A stretch of 24,664 bases of DNA from UBA1259 sp964453915 (GCA_964453915.1 CAYVPW010000020.1:1-24664); one strand, 5' to 3'. Counted from the first letter of the stretch, positions 16,154 to 24,629 are shown. Made by a program: numbers and translations. Notes: generated from the letters alone by a model not told the origin.

Positions 16154-18304
16154 TTATAGATTTTCTACTAAGCCTTTTAAATAATCTAGATTTAAGAGTT
16201 TTTCTAGCAACAAGTTAGAGTTGTAGAAGTAGTGGTTGGTCATTTCAAAACCGATTTTGGCATCTTTTTGAATTATTTCGTAAAGTTCTTTCACCAACAC
16301 TGCGTCTTCTTTTATTATTTCTAAAAGTTTAGTTTTGTTTTCTTTTGCGTTTCTCTTATAGTATGCGTATTCAGTGTGCAACATTGCACCCTTAAAGTGG
16401 TTGAACGAAGTAAAAGCACATCTTTTAAGTTCTTCAAACGCAAGGTTTCCGTTTACGCCTTTTAGTAGTTCTAATCCCTTTTCCCAAGCATCGCACAATA
16501 ACTTGTATTGAGAAATATAAATTTCCGCACCATAGGGATATACGTACGCTTCGTAATCGTCCATAGCAAAGCAGGTCATAGTGGAAGAACGGTTAGAACG
16601 CTCTAACGTCCAAAGGTTGGCAACGCCCAACGTATCCGGACCGTTATATAGGTTTGCTAAACTAAACGGAAGATTTGTAAACGCATCGTCGAAAATAGAA
16701 ACGGCTTTTTTAACTATGTCGCTATTTTCCGCGTAAGTTTTATCGTACCAAGTATTTAAGTCGAAAGGCTTTTTAGAGCATAAACCGTTGCATATAGGAA
16801 GTGCACCGCCGGGATATCCGCCAAGACTCCAACCCATCATAAGTCCGCTTACACCTAGTTCTTTTAGGTTTTCTATGTGTTTAACCATAAGCCCGAAAGT
16901 GGGAATATAAGGAACGGAAGACAGTTCCCAACTGTTGTTTACTTGAATTTTTGCCCAAATCTTGTGTCCGTTTTCTTTTGCGCGTTTTAGCATTTTGATA
17001 GAACTGTCGCTAGGACCGACAACGGAAATAGAGTAGTCGAATACCTTAACGGGAACGCCGCCGCGGCACAAATCTTTTTCCGCTTCCGAAACGCACATAA
17101 CGGTTATGTCTTTATCAAGGCAATCTATTCCGTGAAGAATCATTTCTTCCGTCCAATCAGAGAAAATGGACCAAGCCCAAAGGTTTGCGATAATTTGCGT
17201 TTTAGAGTTTTCCGCACGAACGGCACTCATCATAATATTGCTGATTTCCGCAGACATCTCTTCTGGTTTTCTCTTTTTGCATCTTTCACAAGTAAGAGTA
17301 ATGCCTTGATTTTTTTGAACGAATAATCTAGAAGCACAGTGAGTTGCGTTTTCGCTCATCGTTATTGTCATTATTCCTTTAAGTAGAGGAACGTTTCTTA
17401 CTAAAAATCTGGTTGCGTTAAACAAGTAATCTTTTACTTCTTGCGTAGAAGTGCAAAGACAATACTCGTTCTTTTCGGTAATTTGCCCCTTTAAGTGAGG
17501 ATATTTTTCAAAGAATTCCTCGGGCAAACTTCTGGGTTCGTTGAGATAGATATAAACGCCAAGACCGTGTTCCGCACATCTTTCCGTAAGTTTTTCAAGG
17601 TTTGCAAGACGCTTTTCGTATCCGATAGAATATTTTTCGTCAAAGGGGAAGGGGGTGATGTTTCTAAGCGTTTCTTGAATCCATATTCCGTTGATACCCG
17701 TCTTTTTTAGTCTGTCTAAATAATCGGCGGGGTAATCTTTCAATTCGTCGTCGTCTAAAACACCGTCGTAAGAAGCGAAGTAAGAAGAAACGTATCTATC
17801 GGTGATTTCATATTCTTCCGGCTCTTCGTAAACGTTTTCGGGCGAATTAGAGAAAAAGTCGAAAGGCATAACTTCGGGCGCTTTATAATTTGCAATCATA
17901 AAGTCCTTTATCTTTGCGGTTTTTTCTATTTCTTCTTTTGAAAGGGGAGAATAAACGGGCGCTTCTAATTCGGGTTTTGCGCCTACTTTTACGTCCAAAA
18001 AGTCGTAATAAATCAAAAAGCGGTCAAATTCTTTTTCACCCATAGAAAGGAGAGTTCTAATTTGCGTTTTTGTTAAAAGGTCCCAGTTGTTTCTTACAAT
18101 CGTAACAAAACCTTTTTTAACCCAGTCGGGGTTATATTTTATAAGGTTTAAGCCCATTCTTTCCGCTTCCGTTTCTATAACGGTTTCCGTAGTGTTTAAC
18201 ACTTCGGCAAGTTTAGAATTTTCTACCGTGCCATAATTTCTAAAAATCGCTTGTTGCCATTTTTGAGAAAAGCCATTTTGTTCTATTACCGTTTTGTTTT
18301 CCAT
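16154..18304 (-). CDS. uncharacterised large protein, putative glycoside-hydrolase-like TIM barrel
   Basis: A 716-residue protein I cannot assign to a named family. There is no signal peptide or membrane segment, so it is probably cytoplasmic. Residues about 25-115 contain two short helical segments (SKLAEVLNTTETVIETEAERM; TKTQIRTLLSMGEKEFDRFL) that resemble helix-turn-helix elements. From about 165, alternating segments look like a (beta/alpha)8 barrel: GINGIWIQETLRN, GLGVYIYLNEPRSLP, GIMTITMSENATHC (310-323), a C339-x2-C342 pair in TCERCKKRKPEE, ANLWAWS, and GLMMGWSLGGYPGGALP. These resemble glycoside hydrolases, with E318 a candidate acidic catalytic residue, but that is inference. The C-terminal third is helical. 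It is the only gene of its transcription unit, with its own promoter, and has no sugar transporter or kinase beside it. AAGGA about 9 bases upstream supports the start at 18304. Confidence 0.6.
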   Translation of the reverse strand: MENKTVIEQNGFSQKWQQAIFRNYGTVENSKLAEVLNTTETVIETEAERMGLNLIKYNPDWVKKGFVTIVRNNWDLLTKTQIRTLLSMGEKEFDRFLIYYDFLDVKVGAKPELEAPVYSPLSKEEIEKTAKIKDFMIANYKAPEVMPFDFFSNSPENVYEEPEEYEITDRYVSSYFASYDGVLDDDELKDYPADYLDRLKKTGINGIWIQETLRNITPFPFDEKYSIGYEKRLANLEKLTERCAEHGLGVYIYLNEPRSLPEEFFEKYPHLKGQITEKNEYCLCTSTQEVKDYLFNATRFLVRNVPLLKGIMTITMSENATHCASRLFVQKNQGITLTCERCKKRKPEEMSAEISNIMMSAVRAENSKTQIIANLWAWSIFSDWTEEMILHGIDCLDKDITVMCVSEAEKDLCRGGVPVKVFDYSISVVGPSDSSIKMLKRAKENGHKIWAKIQVNNSWELSSVPYIPTFGLMVKHIENLKELGVSGLMMGWSLGGYPGGALPICNGLCSKKPFDLNTWYDKTYAENSDIVKKAVSIFDDAFTNLPFSLANLYNGPDTLGVANLWTLERSNRSSTMTCFAMDDYEAYVYPYGAEIYISQYKLLCDAWEKGLELLKGVNGNLAFEELKRCAFTSFNHFKGAMLHTEYAYYKRNAKENKTKLLEIIKEDAVLVKELYEIIQKDAKIGFEMTNHYFYNSNLLLEKLLNLDYLKGLVENL

Positions 18305-18328
18305 TTTTATTTTCCTTTTTTTTCTTAT

Positions 18329-18357
18329 ATTGTATAATCAAAGTGTTTAAAAGGCAA
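18329..18357 (-). promoter_or_regulatory. sigma-A-like promoter for the 716-residue protein gene
   Basis: On the - strand TTGCCT (18352-18357) and TACAAT (18329-18334) are separated by 17 bases. They match the consensus at 4 of 6 and 5 of 6 positions. The expected transcript start is about 15-20 bases before the gene's ribosome binding site and ATG. The rest of the 268-base gap 18305-18572 is AT-rich with other TATAAT-like matches, so this choice is not certain. Confidence 0.5.
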
Positions 18358-18519
18358 TAACGATTTTTGCCTTTTATATAACAAAAATTGTCAAAAAATC
18401 ACAATATTATACTAAACAAATTATAGCATAACGTAAAAACAAAGTATATACTTTTTTGTAAATAATTAGTACAAATTTATCAAATTGTTTTTTGTTTTTA
18501 TTTTGTATGGTAAAATAAA

Positions 18520-18549
18520 AAAATCGGATAGATTTTTCTATCCGATTTT
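18520..18549 (-). terminator. intrinsic terminator of the rnf operon
   Basis: A 13-bp stem with a TTTT loop (18533-18536) pairs 18520-18532 with 18537-18549. On the - strand it is followed by a run of seven T (18514-18520 as A on the + strand) and lies about 24 bases after the rnfB stop, exactly where an operon terminator is expected. Confidence 0.9.
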
Positions 18550-18572
18550 AACTTTAAGTATATTTGTTTTTA

Positions 18573-19385
18573 TTAAATTTCAACTATGCATTTTTTGGGG
18601 CATTTTGTAGCACATTCTTTGCAACCCACGCATTTTTTGTAGTCTATAACGGGAAGGTCGTTGACCATTTCTATTGCACCGTGTTTGCAGGTTTTAGCAC
18701 ATAATCCGCAACCTATGCAACCTACCGAGCAAGCGTTCATAACGTCTTTTCCGCGGCAGTTAGTGTTGCAGGCTACGTAAACCTTTGCGGATTTAGGTAT
18801 AAAATCTATCAAATGTTTGGGGCAATTTTTTGCGCATAAACCGCAAGCATCGCAAAGCGCCTTGTCAGTTTTTGCTATTCCGTTAGATACGCAAATTCCG
18901 TTGTTAGGGCAGGTTTTTTCGCAAGTGCCGCCGCCAAGACAGCCGAAGGAACAAGCTTTATTTCCACCTGCAAAATTAGATTGCGCTTTGCAGTCCGTGT
19001 TGCCAACGTATTCAAAACGGTCTTTACAATTCTCGCCGCCTCTGCATTTTACAACGGCGAATTTTTCTTCTTCGTCCGTTATTTCGCAACCGAGAATTCT
19101 TGCGATTTCTTTTTTGTTTTCTTTAGGGGTGGGACCGCAACCGTTTATAGTTGCTCTGCCTTCTGCAAGTGCCTTAGCAAAATCCGCACAGCCTGCAAAT
19201 CCGCAACCGCCACAGTTTGCTCCCGCCAACTTTTCTGCGATAGCCGCTGCCTTTTCGTCTTCTTTAACGGCGCAAAGTTTAGAAACTAAAATTATTAATA
19301 CCGCAAAGATTACCGCTAAAATTGCCATAACGCCCAAAACGATTCCGAACGTTTGCCAGTTAATACTTGTTAATAAATTATTCAT
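18573..19385 (-). CDS. rnfB: Rnf electron transport complex subunit B (ferredoxin-type iron-sulfur protein)
   Basis: A 270-residue subunit that receives electrons from reduced ferredoxin. Residues 13-36 form the membrane anchor. GANCGGCGFAGC with C58, C61, C66 and a later C83 forms the conserved RnfB cluster domain. Cysteine-rich stretches then include GNKACSFGCLGGGTC, ALCDACGLCAKNCPK, the CNTNCRGKDV segment typical of RnfB, GCIGCGLCAKTCK and CVGCKECATKCPKKC, enough for several 4Fe-4S clusters. The start at 19385 has AAGGAG 9 bases upstream and lies 12 bases after rnfA. It is the last gene of the operon. Confidence 0.97.
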   Translation of the reverse strand: MNNLLTSINWQTFGIVLGVMAILAVIFAVLIILVSKLCAVKEDEKAAAIAEKLAGANCGGCGFAGCADFAKALAEGRATINGCGPTPKENKKEIARILGCEITDEEEKFAVVKCRGGENCKDRFEYVGNTDCKAQSNFAGGNKACSFGCLGGGTCEKTCPNNGICVSNGIAKTDKALCDACGLCAKNCPKHLIDFIPKSAKVYVACNTNCRGKDVMNACSVGCIGCGLCAKTCKHGAIEMVNDLPVIDYKKCVGCKECATKCPKKCIVEI

Positions 19386-19397
19386 AACGGTTTCTCC

Positions 19398-19997
19398 TTA
19401 TACGAGTGCGAACACGTAGAACGCCATAGCGATAAAGCAAGCGCAAATGAGTGCGATAGGAAAGCCTTTTAAACTTTTTGCAATCGGTAGTTTAGAAACT
19501 TTTTCTCTTATACCGCTCATTAAAACGATAGCTAAAGTAAAACCGAGTCCCGCAAACAAACCGTAAAGCACGGCGTATCCCATATTCATAGAAGATATAC
19601 CCAAAAGGCTTATCATTTGTCCGTGGTCGATAACTAGTTCCGCAACGCCTAATACCGCACAGTTTGTGGTGATTAGGGGAAGGTAAATACCCATTGCGTT
19701 ATAAAGAGTTGGCGAGAATTTTTTAAGCGCCATCTCTATCATTTGAACTATGCCCGCTATTACGAATATAAACACTATAATTTCCATATATTCAATTCCT
19801 AGCGGAACTAAAATCATAGTATATATAGGGTAGGTGATAAGGCAGGTGATAGTCATAACGAATGTCACCGCAATACCCATTCCGAAAGCGGATTTAGTAT
19901 CTTTACTTACGCCCAAGAAGGGACAAATTCCCAAAAATTGAACTACTACGAAGTTGTTTATAAATACTGCAGATATTATAACGGATAAAAACGCCAT
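19398..19997 (-). CDS. rnfA: Rnf complex subunit A, integral membrane
   Basis: A 199-residue membrane protein with about six helices, homologous to RnfE and NqrE/NqrD. VVQFLGICPFLGVSK carries Cys25 and ITTNCAVLGV carries Cys113. In this family such cysteines, in RnfA and RnfE together, hold an iron-sulfur cluster in the middle of the membrane and lie on the electron path between ferredoxin and NAD+ coupled to Na+ or H+ export. It starts 1 base after the rnfE stop. Confidence 0.97.
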   Translation of the reverse strand: MAFLSVIISAVFINNFVVVQFLGICPFLGVSKDTKSAFGMGIAVTFVMTITCLITYPIYTMILVPLGIEYMEIIVFIFVIAGIVQMIEMALKKFSPTLYNAMGIYLPLITTNCAVLGVAELVIDHGQMISLLGISSMNMGYAVLYGLFAGLGFTLAIVLMSGIREKVSKLPIAKSLKGFPIALICACFIAMAFYVFALV

Positions 19998-19998
19998 A

Positions 19999-20649
19999 TT
20001 ATTCTTCCTCCTTAGTTTGTTCGTTTAAGTTGCCTAAAAGCGAGTTCTTTTTTTGCTTTTTAGATGCTAGGTTGGATATAAAAGCAACAAACCCGATAAA
20101 CAATGCAAAAGTAAAGAATGCACCTGCACTAGAAGCAAAGAACTCTATTTTAAAGTCCCAAAGTTTGTAGCCGAATACAGCGCCTGAACCCAAAATTTCT
20201 CTAAAAGCGCCCATAAGAGTAAGTGCGCAAGTAAATCCTAAGCCCATAAATAATCCGTCTGCCGCACTTGCTATAACGGGATTTTTGCTAGCAAAACTTT
20301 CCGCTCTTGCAAGAATTATGCAGTTTACTACGATTAGAGGAAGGTATAGTCCCAAAGATTCGTAAAGGTCGGGCATAAATTTGTCTAAAACAAGCCTTAC
20401 TATAGTTACGAACGTTGCTATTATAAGAACGAATGCAGGTATGCGCACTTGGTTAGGTATCACTTTTCTTAAAAGAGAAACAAGAATATTGCTGAATATC
20501 AAAACGAAAGTGACGGCAAGTCCCATACCGATACCGTTCATTGCCATTGTTGTAAGCGCAAGCGTGGGACAAGTTCCCAAAACCAACTTAAAAGTAGGGT
20601 TGCTGGTAATAAGTCCGTCTTTTGCTATTTTTTTAAAGTCGGTTTTCAT
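19999..20649 (-). CDS. rnfE: Rnf complex subunit E, integral membrane
   Basis: A 216-residue membrane protein with about six helices, related to RnfA in inverted topology. VLGTCPTLALTT carries Cys27 and LIVVNCIILARAE carries Cys110, the equivalents of the RnfA cluster ligands. The N-terminus reads FKKIAKDGLITSNPTFKLVLG, typical of RnfE. The start at 20649 overlaps the rnfG stop as ATGA, with GGGAGG upstream inside rnfG. The tail (about 195-216) is charged. Confidence 0.96.
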   Translation of the reverse strand: MKTDFKKIAKDGLITSNPTFKLVLGTCPTLALTTMAMNGIGMGLAVTFVLIFSNILVSLLRKVIPNQVRIPAFVLIIATFVTIVRLVLDKFMPDLYESLGLYLPLIVVNCIILARAESFASKNPVIASAADGLFMGLGFTCALTLMGAFREILGSGAVFGYKLWDFKIEFFASSAGAFFTFALFIGFVAFISNLASKKQKKNSLLGNLNEQTKEEE

Positions 20650-21242
20650 ATTTTAGCCTCCCTTATGTATTTTATTACGCAGTTTACAGCGTTGTTTGCG
20701 GCGGTTGCGGAATAAGTTGCACCCGAAACGGGGTTGTATATTCCTTCTTCACCAGTTTTTTCAACAAAATAGTCGTCGGTAATATCAACGTAAAAATTAT
20801 TATAAAAACTTCCGTCTAACTTGCTCATAAGAGTTTGTTTTGTAAAACTTTCCATTATAACGGTTTCTATTTTTTCGGATTCTCCGTTGCACACCACTTT
20901 TACCCAAACGGTGATGGTGCCGTTTTTATATCCGCCCGTTCCTTCCGTGCAGAAGAGTAAATCGTAGTTTTCTTGTTCGCCGACTTTGTATATCTTGTTT
21001 ATGTTTCCGAATTCTTCGTACTTAATAGCGGCATTCAAACTTTCATCGTCCGAATCTATATCTAATACGATAGAGAATTCTTTTTCTTCTCCGTATATTT
21101 TTTTGATTGCTCTCATACTTCTTTCGTCCGGAGAAACGTATAATAAATCGTTTAACAAAGCAAGTATTCCACCGGATAAAAGAGAGATGATCAAAAGAAC
21201 GGAAATACACTTAAACCATATATTAGAGAATATCTTTTTCAT
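20646..21242 (-). CDS. rnfG: Rnf complex subunit G, FMN-carrying
   Basis: A 198-residue subunit with one N-terminal membrane helix (about 10-32) and an outward-facing FMN-binding domain. PVSGATYSATAANNAV (171-186) contains SGAT, and Thr176 is the predicted covalent FMN site loaded by ApbE. The domain is short, with an acidic region near 61-68. It overlaps rnfD by one base (TAATG) and rnfE by four. Confidence 0.94.
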   Translation of the reverse strand: MKKIFSNIWFKCISVLLIISLLSGGILALLNDLLYVSPDERSMRAIKKIYGEEKEFSIVLDIDSDDESLNAAIKYEEFGNINKIYKVGEQENYDLLFCTEGTGGYKNGTITVWVKVVCNGESEKIETVIMESFTKQTLMSKLDGSFYNNFYVDITDDYFVEKTGEEGIYNPVSGATYSATAANNAVNCVIKYIREAKI

Positions 21243-22228
21243 TATTTATTCTCCTTTGCCTTGCGGCTTCCGAAAGGTTTAGATACGATGAACTTATCTA
21301 TAAGCGGAACAACAATGTTCATTAAGAGTATCGCAAAAGAAACGGTTTCCATTTTGGTTGCCTGCCTTAACCCTGCAGTTAAAAGACCTAGGCAAACAAA
21401 GTAAATTATATTTCCTAACTTAGTGTTGGGAGTGGTTACGTAATCGGTTGCCATAAAGAACGAGCCTATTATAAGACCGCCCGAAAGTATTGAGGGCAAG
21501 AAATACGAAAAATCGAATCCGTTAAGACAAACGGTGAAAAGCCCCGTGACGGCTACGTAAATTATCGGCAACTTGATATCTATTATTTTTAAGACTGCCA
21601 AATAAATTGCGCCGGCAAGAAGTGCAACCTTACAAGTTTCGCCTATACAACCGGAAAGTCCCGTTCCCAAAAGCAAATCCCAATTAGAAAGGTTGGGAAC
21701 GTTTCCGTTAGATAAAAGGTCTACTAACGTGGTTGCGCTTGTGGAAAGCGTTCCGCCGGAAACAGAGCCTATAGAAGGAGCAAGCCAAGCGGTTGCAACC
21801 GATTGAAAGGACATAAATATAAATATTCTTCCTACGATTGCGGGGTTTACAAAGTTTTTACCTGTTCCGCCGAATATGAGTTTTACTACGACTACTGCAA
21901 ACGCACTGCCTAAAAGGGGAGCGTATAGTGGATAGTTTGTTCCTATCACCATCGCAACGAGCAACCCCGTGACGCAAGAAGAATAGTCGAAAGAGCGCGC
22001 TATTTCGCCAAATTTTTTACCCATTATTAAATAGTAAATAAATTCCGAACCGACTGCGCCTACCAAAGAGAGTAAAACCATTAAAAACGCGTTTAAGCCA
22101 AAAAATACGATTCCCATAATTACCGCAGGCATAAGTGCTATGCAAACGTTAATCATAATCCATTTAGTGGTTTTGGGCGTTTTTACGTGCGGAGAAGAAG
22201 AATAAGTTAAAAGATTTGAATCAGCCAT
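21242..22228 (-). CDS. rnfD: Rnf complex subunit D, integral membrane, FMN-carrying
   Basis: A 328-residue multi-helix membrane protein of the NqrB/RnfD family, thought to form much of the ion channel. Conserved segments are SSPHVKTPKTTKWIM near the N-terminus, FGGTGKNFVNPAIVGRIF (119-136) and FFMATDYVTTP near the C-terminus. STSATTL (162-168) aligns with the TGATPL-type FMN-attachment site, with Thr166 the likely acceptor. It overlaps rnfC by 8 bases; the AAGGAG site is within the end of rnfC. Confidence 0.96.
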   Translation of the reverse strand: MADSNLLTYSSSPHVKTPKTTKWIMINVCIALMPAVIMGIVFFGLNAFLMVLLSLVGAVGSEFIYYLIMGKKFGEIARSFDYSSCVTGLLVAMVIGTNYPLYAPLLGSAFAVVVVKLIFGGTGKNFVNPAIVGRIFIFMSFQSVATAWLAPSIGSVSGGTLSTSATTLVDLLSNGNVPNLSNWDLLLGTGLSGCIGETCKVALLAGAIYLAVLKIIDIKLPIIYVAVTGLFTVCLNGFDFSYFLPSILSGGLIIGSFFMATDYVTTPNTKLGNIIYFVCLGLLTAGLRQATKMETVSFAILLMNIVVPLIDKFIVSKPFGSRKAKENK

Positions 22229-23519
22229 TTTTTTTCATCTCCTTAATTGCGGCTTTCGCCATATTTATGCTTTGAACAAGCGGGCGCTTTGCCGGACAGT
22301 TGTATGCGCAAGAACCACATTCTATGCAGTTCATCGCGCCGTATTTTTCCGCATTTTTATAATCGCCTGCAAGTGCGTAAAATTCTATATACATCGGCAT
22401 CAATCTCATAGGACAGTTTTTAGCACATTCCGCACAGTTGATGCAGTTTGTAGGAGAAGAAACACTGGTTTCTTCTTTTGTTAAAAGCAACAGACCGGAA
22501 TCGGTTTTTCTAGCGTAGTGGTCTAAACCGATAAGTGCACGCCCCATCATAGGACCGCCTGCGATTGCCTTTTTAACGCCTTCGTTCTTTCCGCAGTATT
22601 CAACTATTTCGTTAAACGGCGTGCCTATTCTAACTTTTAAGTTTTTAGGGGTTAAAACGCCTTTTCCGCTTACCGTCATAACTATTTCGGTAAGTGGTTT
22701 GTTAAGTTCAACGGCTTCGTAAACTGCTATCATCGTTTTGATGTTTTGAACGCAACAGCCAACGTCGAACGGCATTTTTCCGGGTGCAACTTTTCTTCCC
22801 GTGGTGCAGTATATCAAATGTTTTTCACTGCCCATAGGGTATTGTTTTTTTAGCACCGCAACCTTAACGTCGGGATAATTTTCAAACGCCTTTATCGCTT
22901 CGGGTTTATTTGCTTCTATTCCGATAACTATATCGCTAACGCCCAAAGCCGCCGCCGTGTATTTAATTCCTTTATACACGTCTTCCGTTCTCTCGATCAT
23001 AAGTCTAAAATCGCAGTTTAAGTACGGTTCACATTCCGCTCCGTTGATTACAAGAGTGTTTAACTGGCTTTTAGGAGAGAGTTTTACGGCGGTGGGAAAG
23101 CCCGCTCCGCCAAGACCTACGATACCCGCTAGGCGAATTCTTTCTACTAAACTAGACTTTTCTAGGTTTTCGATAGGGGGCAATAAAACTTCTTCGTCTT
23201 TTCCGTCGTTTACTATTACAACGTGAGTTTGCGTTTGCCCTAAACCGTTTACGATGGGACGCACGCTTTCAACCGTTCCTGAAACGGAAGAGTAAACGTT
23301 GGCGGAAACGGCGCCTGCAGCTTCACCTATGAGTTGCCCTTTTTTTACGTAGTCGCCTTCTTTTACGATGCAAGCGGCAGGTGCTCCGATATGTTGAGAA
23401 AGGCTGATATAAACCTTTTCGGGTGCAGGCAAAGTTTCTATGGGCGAATCTTTGCAAAGCGCCTTGTTATCGGGGACGTGAATGCCGTAAGCATACCTTT
23501 TTGCCTTGAATATACTCAA
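22221..23519 (-). CDS. rnfC: Rnf complex subunit C, NADH-binding
   Basis: A 432-residue peripheral subunit that passes electrons to NAD+. The N-terminal part has a barrel-sandwich-like stretch (VKKGQLIGEA...VSSVSGTVESV type, about 50-90). GLGGAGFPTAVK (135-146) is the nucleotide/FMN-binding signature shared with NuoF. Two 4Fe-4S motifs near the C-terminus use C359, C362, C365, C369 and C398, C401, C404, C408. The start is TTG, overlapping the stop of the preceding gene by four bases, with GGAGG 7 bases upstream. No ATG nearby fits better. Confidence 0.96.
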   Translation of the reverse strand: MSIFKAKRYAYGIHVPDNKALCKDSPIETLPAPEKVYISLSQHIGAPAACIVKEGDYVKKGQLIGEAAGAVSANVYSSVSGTVESVRPIVNGLGQTQTHVVIVNDGKDEEVLLPPIENLEKSSLVERIRLAGIVGLGGAGFPTAVKLSPKSQLNTLVINGAECEPYLNCDFRLMIERTEDVYKGIKYTAAALGVSDIVIGIEANKPEAIKAFENYPDVKVAVLKKQYPMGSEKHLIYCTTGRKVAPGKMPFDVGCCVQNIKTMIAVYEAVELNKPLTEIVMTVSGKGVLTPKNLKVRIGTPFNEIVEYCGKNEGVKKAIAGGPMMGRALIGLDHYARKTDSGLLLLTKEETSVSSPTNCINCAECAKNCPMRLMPMYIEFYALAGDYKNAEKYGAMNCIECGSCAYNCPAKRPLVQSINMAKAAIKEMKKNG

Positions 23520-24040
23520 ATTTTATCCTCCGTATCGCCGAGTGAAATAAATTTTTGCAAAGGAAACCTTAATATAAGGTAAACTGCAAACCCGACGAAT
23601 ATCCCCGCTATCCCACCGATTAGGGCAAGATACGGTAAATAAACAAAATATTCGGTTCCGCCCGTGACCAGACAGAAAACCGTGTTTTGAACTATCAAAT
23701 TTATCACGCTTCCAAGCGTGCTAATTGAAACCACGCTTATTTTTTTTGCACGATAAATCAAAAGTATCTCTATCGTGATGGAAATTATTCCCGCCGGCAA
23801 AGAATATAACGTTGCCGAAACGTTTCCGGAAAAAATGCTACCTAAAAGAATTTTTATAAGCAAAGCGGCATAGCCGTAGGACTTGCCTAAAATAAAAATC
23901 GCAAGCAAGATAAAAACGTTTGAAACGCCAAGTCTTGCACCAGGAACGAATAACGGCGGAAAAAGTCCTTCTATAATGAACGATATTAGTGCCAACGCAG
24001 AAAGAATAGCACAAAGGGTTAGTTTTTTTGTTCTATTCAT
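23516..24040 (-). CDS. Gx transporter family membrane protein (Hpre_diP_synt_I family)
   Basis: A 174-residue protein with about five membrane helices and the family signature FVPGARLGVSNVFILLAI (31-48). The Pfam name, heptaprenyl diphosphate synthase component I, comes from early annotation; the protein looks like a small ECF-S-type substrate-binding membrane subunit, substrate unknown. The start at 24040 was chosen over an in-frame ATG at 24079 because GGGGAG lies 8 bases upstream and the family begins right before the first helix. It overlaps the NusG-domain-II gene by 8 bases. This pair next to rnf is common in Clostridia, often with apbE; a role in flavin or cofactor supply to Rnf is possible but not shown here. 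Confidence 0.82.
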   Translation of the reverse strand: MNRTKKLTLCAILSALALISFIIEGLFPPLFVPGARLGVSNVFILLAIFILGKSYGYAALLIKILLGSIFSGNVSATLYSLPAGIISITIEILLIYRAKKISVVSISTLGSVINLIVQNTVFCLVTGGTEYFVYLPYLALIGGIAGIFVGFAVYLILRFPLQKFISLGDTEDKI

Positions 24041-24530
24041 ACTCCGCACTCCCCGTAGTGACGGGCAAATAGTCCCCACCCAAAGCCACTATTTTTAATC
24101 CGTGCGGCATACACGCTATCATTTTGCCCGCACCGTCTATTTTAGGTGAATGAACGCAGTCTTTTTTTATGGAGCAATTACTCTCAGTCACCTTTACCGT
24201 TTTTTCGGTTAAAGAAACGAGCAAAACGTTGTATTCGCTTTTTTCGGCGTTTGTAAAAACGGTTATAATAAGTTTACCGTTTTCTTGCGGCAAAACTTCT
24301 ATTTGCCCCGAAAAATCTTTTTGTTCGTAAGTTCCGTCCTTAAATTTTAGCGTAAATATTTCCTTTCCGTCCGCAATAATTTTAAAGCCGTTGTAATCGG
24401 AAGTATTCGGCAAAATAACAAAAGACAAAAAAAGAAGAAAAACCAAGAACACCACAGCCGAATAAACCAACACGTCTGCAATGCGAAATGCACGTATTTT
24501 ATCACATTTAATCATCTCACGGTTTTTCAT
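24033..24530 (-). CDS. NusG domain II-containing membrane-anchored protein
   Basis: A 165-residue protein with one N-terminal membrane helix (about 18-40) and a small beta-rich outer domain. The C-terminal motif C119, C125-x-H127, C140-x2-H143 (CVHSPKI...IACMPHGLKIV) is typical of the NusG_II family found upstream of rnf and apbE genes in Clostridia. It is not the transcription factor NusG: there is no NGN domain. Function is unknown. The Cys/His set may bind metal or a cofactor. Two starts are possible, 24530 and 24515; neither has a good ribosome binding site, and the promoter at 24547-24575 leaves only about 10 bases of leader before 24530. Confidence 0.85.
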   Translation of the reverse strand: MKNREMIKCDKIRAFRIADVLVYSAVVFLVFLLFLSFVILPNTSDYNGFKIIADGKEIFTLKFKDGTYEQKDFSGQIEVLPQENGKLIITVFTNAEKSEYNVLLVSLTEKTVKVTESNCSIKKDCVHSPKIDGAGKMIACMPHGLKIVALGGDYLPVTTGSAEYE

Positions 24531-24546
24531 AATAACTTACTTTATA

Positions 24547-24575
24547 ATTTTACTAAATGAATAAATATTTGTCAA
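24547..24575 (-). promoter_or_regulatory. near-consensus sigma-A promoter of the rnf operon
   Basis: On the - strand a perfect TTGACA (24570-24575) is followed, after exactly 17 bases, by TAAAAT (24547-24552; 5 of 6). Transcription should start near 24540. It would drive the eight genes down to the terminator at 18520. I see no clear operator or riboswitch in the short leader. Confidence 0.8.
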
Positions 24576-24610
24576 ACGGAAAAGTGTTTATTGTGGGGGT
24601 GAAATAAAAA

Positions 24611-24629
24611 ATAGTTTTATAAAAACTAT
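24611..24629 (-). terminator. possible weak terminator of a gene beyond the right edge
   Basis: The inverted repeat ATAGTTTT / AAAACTAT with a 3-base spacer is followed on the - strand by TTTTTT and a T-rich stretch. The stem is almost all A-T pairs, so the hairpin would be weak. The upstream gene that it would serve is outside the window. Confidence 0.25.

Noticed and set aside
18305..18572. A small RNA or riboswitch in the largest intergenic gap
   Set aside because: Apart from a promoter for the 716-residue protein gene and the rnf terminator, the gap is plain AT-rich sequence with no second GC-containing stem or conserved-looking fold.
18817..19419. A 200-codon open frame on the + strand
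   Set aside because: It lies antisense to rnfB, and its proline- and serine-rich product looks like a mirror of the cysteine-rich rnfB sequence, with no recognisable domain.
24033..24530. Transcription factor NusG
   Set aside because: Only the NusG_II-type Cys/His domain behind a membrane helix is present; the NGN domain that binds RNA polymerase is absent.
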